Shown here one piece after another: positions 1 to 5,679 of a stretch of DNA of 6,571 nt; the first letter of the stretch is position 1; the number at the start of each line of letters is the position of its first letter. The position numbers were made by a program, and so were the translations under genes. The notes under the pieces are model-generated. The model had not been told where the DNA came from. It saw only the letters and a program-made list of their open reading frames with translations, and made no database searches. Location of the stretch: assembly GCA_017645485.1 (NCBI GenBank), contig JAGCOI010000082.1:1-6571 (forward strand), read 5' to 3'. This DNA is from Alphaproteobacteria bacterium (GTDB lineage Bacteria; Pseudomonadota; Alphaproteobacteria; RF32; CAG-239).

Positions 1-1061
1 CACTCACGCCGATACAGCAACGCAATTTGGAAAAAGCCTTACATATTAAAGTTATTGACAGGACGGCACTGATTTTAGAGATTTTCGGTGAACGTGCAAA
101 TACAAACGAAGGTAAGTTGCAAGTAGAGTTGGCGCATTTAACATATCAGCGCTCGCGACTTGTACGCAGTTGGACGCACCTTGAGCGCCAACGCGGCGGT
201 GCCGGTTTTTTGGGCGGCCCCGGTGAAAAACAGATTGAGCTTGATAAACGTTTGATTGATGACAAGATTGTTAAAATCAAAAAAGAATTGGAAAAGGTTA
301 AAAATACACGCGATTTGCAACGCGGCAATCGCAAAAAAGTACCGTATCCGATTGTAGCACTTGTGGGCTATACAAACGCAGGTAAGTCATCTCTGTTCAA
401 TTATTTAACAAAAGACAATGTAATGGTGGCCGATATGCTTTTTGCAACGCTTGATCCCGTTTTAAGAAAAATTAAACTTGCTTCGGGTTTGGAAGTGATT
501 TTATCTGATACGGTCGGGTTTATTTCAAATCTGCCGCACGAACTTGTGATGGCATTTCGTTCAACCTTGGAAGAGGTTTTGGAAGCCGATTTGGTGGTGC
601 ATGTGCGCGATATTTCTTGTGAAAATACGGATGTGCAACGCAAAGATGTTTTGGATGTGTTGCATGGTTTGGGCTTAAAAAATATTGAAACAAGCAACAA
701 CTATATTGAGGTTTTCAATAAAATTGATTTGTTAAACGATGACGAAAAAACAGCCTTGCAAAAACAGATATGCCGTAAAAAAGAAAGTATAGTTGCGCTG
801 TCTGCCTTAACAGGTGAGGGATGTGAACAATTGCTTAAAATGGCAGATAATAAGTTGACGGGCGATTATCAAGAAGTTTGTTTTAAGGTTAAAAATACGG
901 ACGGCAAATCTTTGAGTTTGATTTATCAATATGCGGATGTTCTTGAAAAGTCGGAAGATGATGATTTTATTTGTGTACGCGCTAAGATAAACAAAAAAGC
1001 GCTCGCAAAATTGCAAAAACTAATGAACACGTCTATAACGATAAAAATATATAAAGCTTAA
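1..1061 (+). CDS. hflX: GTPase HflX, C-terminal ~352 residues (5' end outside window)
   Basis: HflX is a ribosome-binding GTPase of the Obg-HflX family that helps recycle or rescue stalled 70S ribosomes. The reading frame is open from base 3 and encodes [13 protein letters not shown], which continues the family's N-terminal domain. The TTG at 27 is therefore internal, and the true start lies to the left. Counting residues from that TTG, the glycine-rich linker [15 protein letters not shown] is at about 57-71 and is followed by a charged helical segment. The G domain has G1 GYTNAGKS (114-121, bases 366-389), G2 ATLDP (140-144), G3 DTVGF (161-165), G4 NKID (231-234) and G5 SAL (259-261). The C-terminal domain is complete, with stop TAA at 1059-1061. 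Compared with the roughly 426-residue E. coli protein, about 80-100 N-terminal residues are missing from view. The usual Thr in GPGETQ is Lys here, the only oddity seen. The gene is followed directly by a hairpin terminator, so it ends its transcript. Identification is secure from the motif set. Confidence 0.97.
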   Translation, partial: LTPIQQRNLEKALHIKVIDRTALILEIFGERANTNEGKLQVELAHLTYQRSRLVRSWTHLERQRGGAGFLGGPGEKQIELDKRLIDDKIVKIKKELEKVKNTRDLQRGNRKKVPYPIVALVGYTNAGKSSLFNYLTKDNVMVADMLFATLDPVLRKIKLASGLEVILSDTVGFISNLPHELVMAFRSTLEEVLEADLVVHVRDISCENTDVQRKDVLDVLHGLGLKNIETSNNYIEVFNKIDLLNDDEKTALQKQICRKKESIVALSALTGEGCEQLLKMADNKLTGDYQEVCFKVKNTDGKSLSLIYQYADVLEKSEDDDFICVRAKINKKALAKLQKLMNTSITIKIYKA

Positions 1062-1087
1062 AAAAGCACCCGAAAGGGTGCTTTTTT
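1061..1087. terminator. Bidirectional hairpin terminator between hflX and the aminotransferase gene
   Basis: An 11-bp perfect stem (1061-1071 paired with 1076-1086) with a GAAA loop has a GCACCC/GGGTGC core flanked by A and T runs. It reads as an intrinsic terminator on both strands. It begins inside the hflX stop codon and lies 17 bases beyond the stop of the convergent aminotransferase gene, so it probably serves both. Confidence 0.92.
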
Positions 1088-1103
1088 AATAAGTTGTATT
1101 GCT

Positions 1104-2264
1104 TTACGCTGCTTTGGAAGCATAGCGTGCGGCAAATTCATTCATCTTTGAGATGATATATGTTTGTTCATCAGATGACAAATACGGATGCATCGGAATG
1201 CTTAAAACCGTTTTGGAGAGTTTTTCGCATACAGGCAAGCTTCTGGTGTTCCATTTTTTATAAGCCGTCTGTGTGTTGACCGGTCTCGGATAATATGCAC
1301 CGCAACCGATGTTGTTTTCTTTTAAGTAAGCCATCAATTCATCACGATGTTCGCAATTAATGGTGTATAAAGCATAAGCCGATTTGCAACCGTCTAAAAT
1401 GCGTTGTTTACCGAAGTAAGACGACAATTCATTATCGTAACGGGAAGCAATCGTATAACGGTCTTGCAGTTCTTTATCAAAAACGGTCAATTTTTGCATC
1501 AAAACAGCAGCTTGGAAGGAATTCATACGGCCGGTCATGCCCAAACGAACGTTATCATAGTGATCTTCAGGGCTCATACCATGCACACGGCAGGATTGAA
1601 CAAGCGCATTTTCATTTTCATCGTTTGTGAAAACGGCGCCACCGTCACCATAGGCGGCCAAAGGCTTTGTCGGATAGAAAGATGTGGCGGTCATATCGCC
1701 GATACTGCCGGCCTTTTTGCCTTTGTAGACAGAGCCGTAGGATTGGCAAGAATCAGATAAGACTTTCATGCCGTTTTCATGTGCGATTTTGATAATTTCA
1801 TCATAAGCGCACGGTGAACCGAAAATATCAACGGGGATAACGGCTTTTAAGTTAAGCTTGCCTTCTTTTTTCACTTCATTGATGGCACGCTTCAAATCTT
1901 CGGGATCCATATTGTATGTATCGGGTTCGGAATCAACGAAAATAGGTGTTGCACCGAGCAAAACAGGTGCTTCGGCAGAAGCCACAAATGTAAATGACGA
2001 AACAAAAACAGCATCACCTTCTTTAACACCCCAAGCCATCAAAGCAAGCGTTAAGGCATCTGTACCCGAACCGCATGTGGCACAATATTCGGTGTTTGAA
2101 TAAGCGGCTAATTTAGAATCTAATTCTTTTGTTTCGGGACCTTGGCAATATGCACCGTGATCCAAAATTGTTTTAAATGCATTTAAGAACTTATCTTGAC
2201 CGATGACTTTTTGCGAAGTGGCACAGTCAAAAATACCAATCATTTTAGAAGGTTGATATGACAT
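1104..2264 (-). CDS. DegT/DnrJ/EryC1/StrS family PLP-dependent sugar aminotransferase (WbpE-like)
   Basis: This is a predicted cytosolic aminotransferase that moves an amino group, normally from glutamate, onto a keto group of a nucleotide-activated sugar. Such sugars are used for O-antigen, capsule or glycoprotein glycans. The 386 residues match the family's usual length. Visible motifs are CGSGTDALTLAL (64-75, cofactor phosphate region), DSCQSYG (171-177, Asp171 near the PLP ring nitrogen) and SFYPTKPLAAYGDGGAVFTN (195-214), in which Lys200 should form the Schiff base with PLP. The ending LPVCEKLSKTVLSIPMHPYL (343-362) closely resembles WbpE, the UDP-2-acetamido-3-keto-glucuronate aminotransferase. 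The exact substrate remains an inference; 3-amino-hexose enzymes such as QdtB are an alternative. The start ATG (2262-2264) has an AGGA-type ribosome site at 2275-2278 with a 10-base spacer. The next ATG, codon 8, has none. The gene is a single transcription unit between two divergent or convergent neighbours, with no other sugar genes beside it. Confidence 0.93.
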   Translation of the reverse strand: MSYQPSKMIGIFDCATSQKVIGQDKFLNAFKTILDHGAYCQGPETKELDSKLAAYSNTEYCATCGSGTDALTLALMAWGVKEGDAVFVSSFTFVASAEAPVLLGATPIFVDSEPDTYNMDPEDLKRAINEVKKEGKLNLKAVIPVDIFGSPCAYDEIIKIAHENGMKVLSDSCQSYGSVYKGKKAGSIGDMTATSFYPTKPLAAYGDGGAVFTNDENENALVQSCRVHGMSPEDHYDNVRLGMTGRMNSFQAAVLMQKLTVFDKELQDRYTIASRYDNELSSYFGKQRILDGCKSAYALYTINCEHRDELMAYLKENNIGCGAYYPRPVNTQTAYKKWNTRSLPVCEKLSKTVLSIPMHPYLSSDEQTYIISKMNEFAARYASKAA

Positions 2265-2300
2265 TTTTTTCTTTTCCTTTATAAAATTTAAACTGACGAG

Positions 2301-2329
2301 ATAATATGTTATTTGCGCTCAAACTGCAA
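2301..2329 (-). promoter_or_regulatory. Candidate promoter for the aminotransferase gene
   Basis: On the minus strand, TTGCAG (2324-2329) and TATTAT (2301-2306) are separated by 17 bases, like a sigma-70-type promoter. The -10 box matches TATAAT at 5 of 6 bases, but the -35 box matches at only 3 of 6. It would place the transcript start about 30 bases upstream of the start codon at 2264. The call rests on spacing and the -10 box only. Confidence 0.4.
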
Positions 2330-2409
2330 AACACAAAAAATTTCTTGTTTGTAACATTTTTATGCGAACCTGATGCGCTTTGCTTGCGTTATTATTATAA
2401 GAATTTTAC

Positions 2410-2438
2410 TTGATTTGCAAGTGTTTTATTGTTATATT
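2410..2438 (+). promoter_or_regulatory. Candidate promoter for the mlaA-mlaC operon
   Basis: TTGATT (2410-2415) and TATATT (2433-2438) are separated by exactly 17 bases. The boxes match the sigma-70 consensus at 4 of 6 and 5 of 6 bases. Transcription would begin near 2445 and give a leader of about 25 bases before the mlaA start at 2470. This also argues against translation starting at the upstream ATG at 2410, which lies inside the -35 box. Confidence 0.6.
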
Positions 2439-2459
2439 CAGGCAAAATGTGTATGATAA

Positions 2460-2464
2460 TGAGG
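2460..2464 (+). promoter_or_regulatory. Ribosome binding site that fixes the mlaA start
   Basis: TGAGG ends 5 bases before the ATG at 2470. This site selects the start that gives a clean lipoprotein signal peptide. The ATG 60 bases upstream in the same frame would add 20 residues and hide the signal. Confidence 0.75.
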
Positions 2465-2469
2465 CAAAA

Positions 2470-3246
2470 ATGAAAAAAATTTGTGCGTTATTTTTGATGT
2501 TTTCTTTGATTGCTTGTGCAACAAATCCGAACGGAACAAAGATGAAGGCAAGTGATGAAGAATCTAAGTTGGAAGTTTATAACCGTGCCATGTTCAACTT
2601 TAACTATCAGGTTGATAAAAAAGTTTTAAAACCGATTGCCAAAGGTTATAAAGCCATTACAACGCAAGGCATCAGAAACAGGGTAACAAACTTTTTCAAC
2701 AATTTGGAAGAGCCTGCATCTGCCATTAATAATCTGTTGCAAGGCAAATTTGCAGACAGCGGTCAATCGGTGGCACGTTTTGCGGTTAATACAACACTCG
2801 GCTTACTCGGTACATTTGATGTGGCATCGGGTTGGGGGTTGGATAAAAAGCAAAATTCGTTTGATGCGACCATGGCTAAATATTGTGTGCCGGACGGGCC
2901 TTTCTTTGTTGTGCCGATTTTAGGTCCGGCAACGCCGAGGTATTTGGTGGGTTGGGGTGCCGATGCCATTGCCGACCCGATGGATTGGGCACTGTTTGAT
3001 AAGCAGGATGAAGATTGGGCTGTGATTGCGACATATGGCAGTACAGCCTTGAAATATATCAATAAACGTGCTGAAAATATGGCACTTTTGGATAGTTTGG
3101 AAGAAGGTTCGGTTGATTTTTATGCCACCATCAAGTCGGCCTTTTTACAAAATCGTCAGAAATTTCAAAGTATATGTGCGGCACCTGTAGAAGACAGTGC
3201 GTCGGCTGCCAGTTATGACTTTGATTTTGAAGATGAAGAAGATTAA
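2470..3246 (+). CDS. mlaA: MlaA (VacJ) family outer-membrane lipoprotein
   Basis: MlaA is a ring-shaped outer-membrane lipoprotein that removes mislocalised phospholipids from the outer leaflet and passes them to MlaC, preserving outer-membrane asymmetry. The chosen start gives 258 residues opening with a lipoprotein signal: a KK n-region, a hydrophobic stretch and the lipobox LIAC, with Cys16 as the lipidated residue. Residue +2 is Ala, not the Asp that retains lipoproteins in the inner membrane, consistent with outer-membrane sorting. Family motifs are YNRAMFNFNYQVDKKVLKPI (37-56), NNLEEPASAINNLLQGK (77-93), RFAVNTTLGLLGTFDV (103-118) and GPFFVVPILGPATPRYLVG (143-161). The tail is very acidic (FDFEDEED). 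mlaC follows after 22 bases, clearly in the same operon. An in-frame start at 2410 would extend the protein by 20 residues but would bury the signal peptide and has no clear ribosome site. Confidence 0.95.
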   Translation: MKKICALFLMFSLIACATNPNGTKMKASDEESKLEVYNRAMFNFNYQVDKKVLKPIAKGYKAITTQGIRNRVTNFFNNLEEPASAINNLLQGKFADSGQSVARFAVNTTLGLLGTFDVASGWGLDKKQNSFDATMAKYCVPDGPFFVVPILGPATPRYLVGWGADAIADPMDWALFDKQDEDWAVIATYGSTALKYINKRAENMALLDSLEEGSVDFYATIKSAFLQNRQKFQSICAAPVEDSASAASYDFDFEDEED

Positions 3247-3268
3247 TTTGAACTTTGGGAGTTAAACA

Positions 3269-3859
3269 ATGAAAAAATTATGCGGTTTTTTATTTGCGGT
3301 CAGTTTGCTGTTTAGTTTTAAGGCTGTGGCCATAGATTCAGGTCAGGCTGAAAGCTTTATTAAAAAGGTTACAAATGAAGGTATTGAGCAAATTGTCAAT
3401 TCTGATGTGTCAATGGCTGAAAAAGATGCGCGTTTTGAAAAACTTTTTAACGAATATTTTGATTTGAATTATATCGGCAAATTTGTTTTGGGGCGCTATT
3501 GGAAAACTTCAAGCGAAAAACAAAGAGCCGAGTTTATTAATGTGTATTGTGATTTTAACACAAAAACATGGTCGAAACGCTTTGATGAATTTAAGGGAAA
3601 ATCTTTTAATTTTGTGGGTACAACGCCTTCAAGCTCCGAAGGTCAGATTTTTGTGAACACAACGGTTAATATGGACCAAGGCGAGCCGGCCAAAGTTGTT
3701 TGGCGCGTTAAAGACGACGGTTCCTTGAAAATTGTGGACATTATTATTGAAAATGTTTCGCTTGCCATTACCGCACGCAACGAATATACGGCCTACATCA
3801 AACAAGCACCGAACGGTGTGGACGATTTGATTAAAGACTTAAAGCAAAAATCAAAATAA
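3269..3859 (+). CDS. mlaC: MlaC (Ttg2D) family periplasmic phospholipid-binding protein
   Basis: MlaC shuttles phospholipid across the periplasm between MlaA in the outer membrane and the MlaFEDB ABC transporter in the inner membrane. The protein has 196 residues, near the family's usual size (E. coli about 211). It starts with a Sec signal peptide (MKKLCGFLFAVSLLFSFKAVA) and has a likely signal-peptidase I site after AVA at residue 21. The mature part shows the Tol_Tol_Ttg2 pattern: FEKLFNEYFDLNYIGKFVLG (56-75), then WKTSSEKQRAEF, then the strand pair around VNTTVNMDQGEPAKVVWRVK, and KIVDIIIENVSLAITARNEY near the end. A strong ribosome site, GGGAG at 3257-3261, lies 7 bases before the ATG. 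The gene is the second and last of the mlaA-mlaC operon and is closed by a hairpin 16 bases after the stop. The mlaF, mlaE and mlaD partners are not in the window and must be encoded elsewhere if the pathway is complete. Confidence 0.94.
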   Translation: MKKLCGFLFAVSLLFSFKAVAIDSGQAESFIKKVTNEGIEQIVNSDVSMAEKDARFEKLFNEYFDLNYIGKFVLGRYWKTSSEKQRAEFINVYCDFNTKTWSKRFDEFKGKSFNFVGTTPSSSEGQIFVNTTVNMDQGEPAKVVWRVKDDGSLKIVDIIIENVSLAITARNEYTAYIKQAPNGVDDLIKDLKQKSK

Positions 3860-3875
3860 GATTTGACTTATGTAG

Positions 3876-3908
3876 AAAAAAACACCGATAACAAATCGGT
3901 GTTTTTTT
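3876..3908. terminator. Bidirectional hairpin terminator between mlaC and the repeat-protein gene
   Basis: A 14-bp perfect stem (3876-3889 paired with 3895-3908) has a CACCGAT core, seven flanking A/T pairs and the loop AACAA. It ends in T runs on both strands. It lies 16 bases after the mlaC stop and 5 bases beyond the stop of the convergent repeat-protein gene, so it should end both transcripts. Confidence 0.93.
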
Positions 3909-3913
3909 AGTTG

Positions 3914-4771
3914 TCATTTTCCCAGAGATTTTTTAATTTTTCTTTCCGCAACCTTTAGGGCAATATTTTGAAATGCTTTTGTTGAAACAACTTTAGAAAC
4001 AGCCTTTTGAAGTTTTGGTTTGTCTTGAAGTTTTTGAAGTTTTTCTTCTTTTTTCTTTTCAATACGCTGTTTGGCAAGATAAACATTTGTATCGTTAACG
4101 CCGTTTGTCAAGTGATACATTATCTCACCTTTTTCGTTTAAGCCAAATTCTGTGCCATCAGGCCGTTTTTCAAAGCAATATCCGTTTTCCCAATAGTTAC
4201 GTTCTGTGCCGTCAGGCAGTTTTTCTTTGAGCATCTTTCCGTTGCTATACAATTCACGTTCCGTGCCGTCAGACAGTTTTTCAAAGCAAGCTCCGTTGAA
4301 CCACCATTCACGTTCTGTACCGTCAGGCAGTTTTTCAGATTTTATCTGTCCATTGTCATACCATTCACGTTCCGTGCCGTCAGGCAGTTCTTCAGATTTC
4401 ATCTGCTCGTTGTCGTACCATTTACGCTTTGTCCCATCAGGTAGTTTTTCACGGCTCATCTTTCCGCTTTGATACCATATGTGATCTGTGCCATCAGGCA
4501 GTTTTTCATAGTACATCTGCCCGTCTTCATACCATATGTGCTCTGTACCATCAGGTAGTTTTTCTCTCTCTAGTAAAAATTCGCGATCTATATTATATTT
4601 ATAGATTTGTTCTTTACCATCAGGAAAATATCTTTTTATTTCATCATCTTCTCTGATGCCATAAGAACCGTCGGCATAAAGTTGCTTTTGAACTTGTTTA
4701 CCGTCAACCATTTCTGAAACAATTTTTTCAACCTGCGGTAATTGTTGTGCGGAGCGTGTCAGTGGTTTCAT
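3914..4771 (-). CDS. MORN/YwqK-like tandem-repeat protein of unknown function
   Basis: A 285-residue protein whose centre is built from a short repeat, consensus KLPDGTEREWYDNGQMKSE. Clear copies start at residues 71, 90, 109, 128, 147, 165, 184 and 202. Most are 19 residues long; those starting at 147 and 184 have 18. More degenerate copies seem to begin near 31 (YADGSYGIRE) and 48 (YFPDGKEQIY). The DG...WY.NG pattern resembles MORN_2 repeats, the type found in proteins annotated as YwqK-family antitoxins. That annotation is weak and no toxin gene adjoins. MORN-type repeats usually form elongated beta-strand scaffolds for protein or membrane contacts. No signal peptide or membrane segment is seen, so it is probably cytosolic unless exported by another route. 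Residues 230-255 are Lys/Glu-rich and probably coiled coil; the C-terminus is strongly basic (ERKIKKSLGK). The start is supported by AGGA at 4779-4782 with a 7-base spacer. The ATG overlaps, as ATGA, the stop of a short upstream open frame. Function is not assigned. Confidence 0.85.
   Translation of the reverse strand: MKPLTRSAQQLPQVEKIVSEMVDGKQVQKQLYADGSYGIREDDEIKRYFPDGKEQIYKYNIDREFLLEREKLPDGTEHIWYEDGQMYYEKLPDGTDHIWYQSGKMSREKLPDGTKRKWYDNEQMKSEELPDGTEREWYDNGQIKSEKLPDGTEREWWFNGACFEKLSDGTERELYSNGKMLKEKLPDGTERNYWENGYCFEKRPDGTEFGLNEKGEIMYHLTNGVNDTNVYLAKQRIEKKKEEKLQKLQDKPKLQKAVSKVVSTKAFQNIALKVAERKIKKSLGK
4112..4561 (-). repeat. Tandem 54/57-bp coding repeats (8 copies)
   Basis: Eight head-to-tail units encode the KLPDGTE...WYxNG repeat. 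Each is 57 bases, except those starting at residues 147 and 184 of the protein, which are 54. On the plus strand the phrase CCGTCAGGCAGTTTTTC or a close variant recurs at the unit period. Neighbouring copies differ at many bases, so the array is not freshly duplicated, but the middle units remain alike enough for slippage or recombination. The repeat also creates two long spurious open frames on the plus strand. Confidence 0.9.
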
Positions 4772-4896
4772 TCTTCAATCCTTTCATAAGTGATATCTTT
4801 TGACTCGATTTTGGCATAAAACCAACGTTTTGTACCAATGCCAGAAAGCAGAACATTTACGGAACGCGATAAATAAATTGAAAATGCCTTTATGCC
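4768..4896 (-). pseudogene. Possible remnant 3' end of a gene upstream of the repeat-protein gene
   Basis: On the minus strand a frame is open from just after an in-frame TAA (4897-4899) to a TGA at 4768-4770. The TGA overlaps the repeat gene's ATG as ATGA, the usual junction of translationally coupled genes. The 42 codons read like real protein, ending GTKRWFYAKIESKDITYERIEE with the central residues included. There is no ATG, GTG or TTG in frame; only ATT or similar rare starts are available. It could be the tail of a lost or decayed upstream gene, a very small gene with an unusual start, or a chance open frame. I do not recognise the peptide. Confidence 0.3.
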
Positions 4897-5043
4897 TTAT
4901 TTATTAAGGCTTAGAATGATTTTTACCTAAAAAACATAAAACGTGGAAAAAAGTTGTTGACAAAACGTTCGTTTAAATTCACTTCATTTGAAGATGGCTC
5001 GATGCTTGATATATAAGTGATTAAAGAATATTCTTATTATAAA
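4772..5043. other. Intergenic stretch upstream of the repeat-protein gene
   Basis: About 270 AT-rich bases without a recognised gene. Besides the possible gene remnant at its left end, it holds a weak 6-bp hairpin (GCCTTA 4894-4899 with TAAGGC 4905-4910). It also has two inverted repeats with 5-base arms around TT (AAACG/CGTTT at 4963-4974 and CTTCA/TGAAG at 4982-4993), and a 12-base palindrome AAGAATATTCTT at 5024-5035. A possible weak minus-strand promoter is TTGTCA (4958-4963) with TATGTT (4933-4938), but its 19-base spacer is long. On the plus strand TTGACA occurs at 4957-4962 without a good -10 box. The promoter of the repeat gene probably lies here, but I cannot fix it. Confidence 0.4.
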
Positions 5044-5071
5044 AAAAACCGCCTTTTATCCGGCGGTTTTT
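5044..5071. terminator. Hairpin terminator downstream of the PH-domain gene
   Basis: A 10-bp stem (5044-5053 paired with 5062-5071) has a CCGCC/GGCGG core extended by five A/T pairs and an 8-base loop TTTTATCC. Read on the minus strand it is followed by a run of T, 8 bases after the stop of the PH-domain gene, so it should end that transcript. It could also work on the plus strand, although no plus-strand gene precedes it. Confidence 0.9.
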
Positions 5072-5079
5072 GTAAATCT

Positions 5080-5604
5080 TCAGTGTGCTATCGGTTGTTC
5101 GTTCGGGGCACTGATAACCGAGTCAATAATGCGTTTCATCGTTCTCGGTTGATTGATAAACTTAAACACCAATTTTGATGTGCCCGTACCGGAAAACAGA
5201 ATATCGCCATAGTTAAATAAACGTCCGAAAATGCTTTGACGCATTTCAACGGATTCAATTCTTTCGCGATTAAGTTCTTCGGTTGTAACGTTTACAATGC
5301 CCGTGCGTCTGACAACACGTTTGTTGGTACAGACCATTTCAATTAAATTGCGTTTGAGCCATGCAACAATCGTGTAAATAAGAAAAGCAAGCGTAACACC
5401 CCACAAAGCTAAAATTTGAAAGAAAGCAAAAATATCACCGCCTTTTAATTGAAATGTCCATGTAATGGCAATCAAAAAGCAAAAGAACGTGAGGGCCGTT
5501 AAACAAAACGGGATAATCAGGGCAAAATAATGCAACCTGCCGACTAAGATAATTTCTTCACCGGGGGTTAAAGTGCTTAATGTGTAGTTATATCGTCCGA
5601 GCAT
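5080..5604 (-). CDS. Membrane protein with bacterial PH domain (bPH_2/YdbS-like)
   Basis: A predicted 174-residue inner-membrane protein. The N-terminus carries the LTPGEE motif (12-17) common at the start of this family. Two hydrophobic helices follow at about 26-50 and 58-83, then KR, then a cytoplasmic-type bacterial PH domain at about 90-160. Its signature is visible as CTNKRVVRRTGIVNVTTEEL and then RIESVEMRQSIFGRLFNYGD. The molecular function of such proteins is not established. The start ATG at 5602-5604 is chosen because AGGAGA (5611-5616) lies 6 bases upstream. A longer frame opens 18 codons earlier at 5658, but that ATG sits on the likely -35 box and the added residues are Lys/Arg-rich with no ribosome site. 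The gene follows atpC on the same strand after 75 bases with no terminator between, so it may also receive read-through from the ATP synthase operon. Confidence 0.9.
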   Translation of the reverse strand: MLGRYNYTLSTLTPGEEIILVGRLHYFALIIPFCLTALTFFCFLIAITWTFQLKGGDIFAFFQILALWGVTLAFLIYTIVAWLKRNLIEMVCTNKRVVRRTGIVNVTTEELNRERIESVEMRQSIFGRLFNYGDILFSGTGTSKLVFKFINQPRTMKRIIDSVISAPNEQPIAH

Positions 5605-5610
5605 GAAAGT

Positions 5611-5616
5611 TCTCCT
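5611..5616 (-). promoter_or_regulatory. Ribosome binding site that fixes the PH-domain gene start
   Basis: On the minus strand AGGAGA lies 6 bases before the ATG at 5604. It is the strongest ribosome site in the window and favours the 174-residue product over the 192-residue reading. Confidence 0.8.
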
Positions 5617-5629
5617 AAGTTTTTTTTTG

Positions 5630-5658
5630 AGACTAAACAAAAAAATACGGCTTGTCAA
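5630..5658 (-). promoter_or_regulatory. Candidate promoter for the PH-domain gene
   Basis: A perfect TTGACA (5653-5658, minus strand) is followed after 17 bases by TAGTCT (5630-5635), a poor -10 box matching at 3 of 6 bases. Transcription would begin near 5623 and give a leader of about 20 bases that contains the AGGAGA site. The consensus -35 and its fitting distance support the call; the weak -10 limits it. Confidence 0.45.
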
Positions 5659-5679
5659 ATATAATTATTTATACATTCA

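Noticed and set aside
1404..2103. Plus-strand open frames of 118 and 81 codons
   Set aside because: They lie wholly inside the aminotransferase gene on the other strand, which has complete family motifs.
2410..2469. Longer mlaA reading from the ATG at 2410
   Set aside because: It would add 20 residues ahead of a perfect lipoprotein signal peptide and overlaps the likely -35 box; TGAGG before the ATG at 2470 is the better start.
4206..4656. Two overlapping plus-strand open frames (88 and 75 codons) with repeated PSGSFS- and HQVVF-type peptides
   Set aside because: They are opposite-strand shadows of the 54/57-bp repeat array; any array of this kind yields open frames with repeated peptides. 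They lack their own ribosome sites.
3914..4771. A YwqK-type toxin-antitoxin pair
   Set aside because: Only the repeat protein is visible; neither neighbour looks like a toxin, and the antitoxin label rests on repeat similarity alone.
5024..5035. Perfect 12-base palindrome AAGAATATTCTT
   Set aside because: It is short and AT-rich, and I see no second copy or adjacent start that would suggest a regulatory role.
4957..5071. A plus-strand small RNA running from TTGACA to the hairpin at 5044-5071
   Set aside because: There is no acceptable -10 box at 15-19 bases from TTGACA, and the hairpin is fully explained as the terminator of the PH-domain gene.
5605..5658. 18-codon N-terminal extension of the PH-domain protein
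   Set aside because: AGGAGA sits just before the ATG at 5604, and the longer start overlaps a TTGACA box and has no ribosome site.
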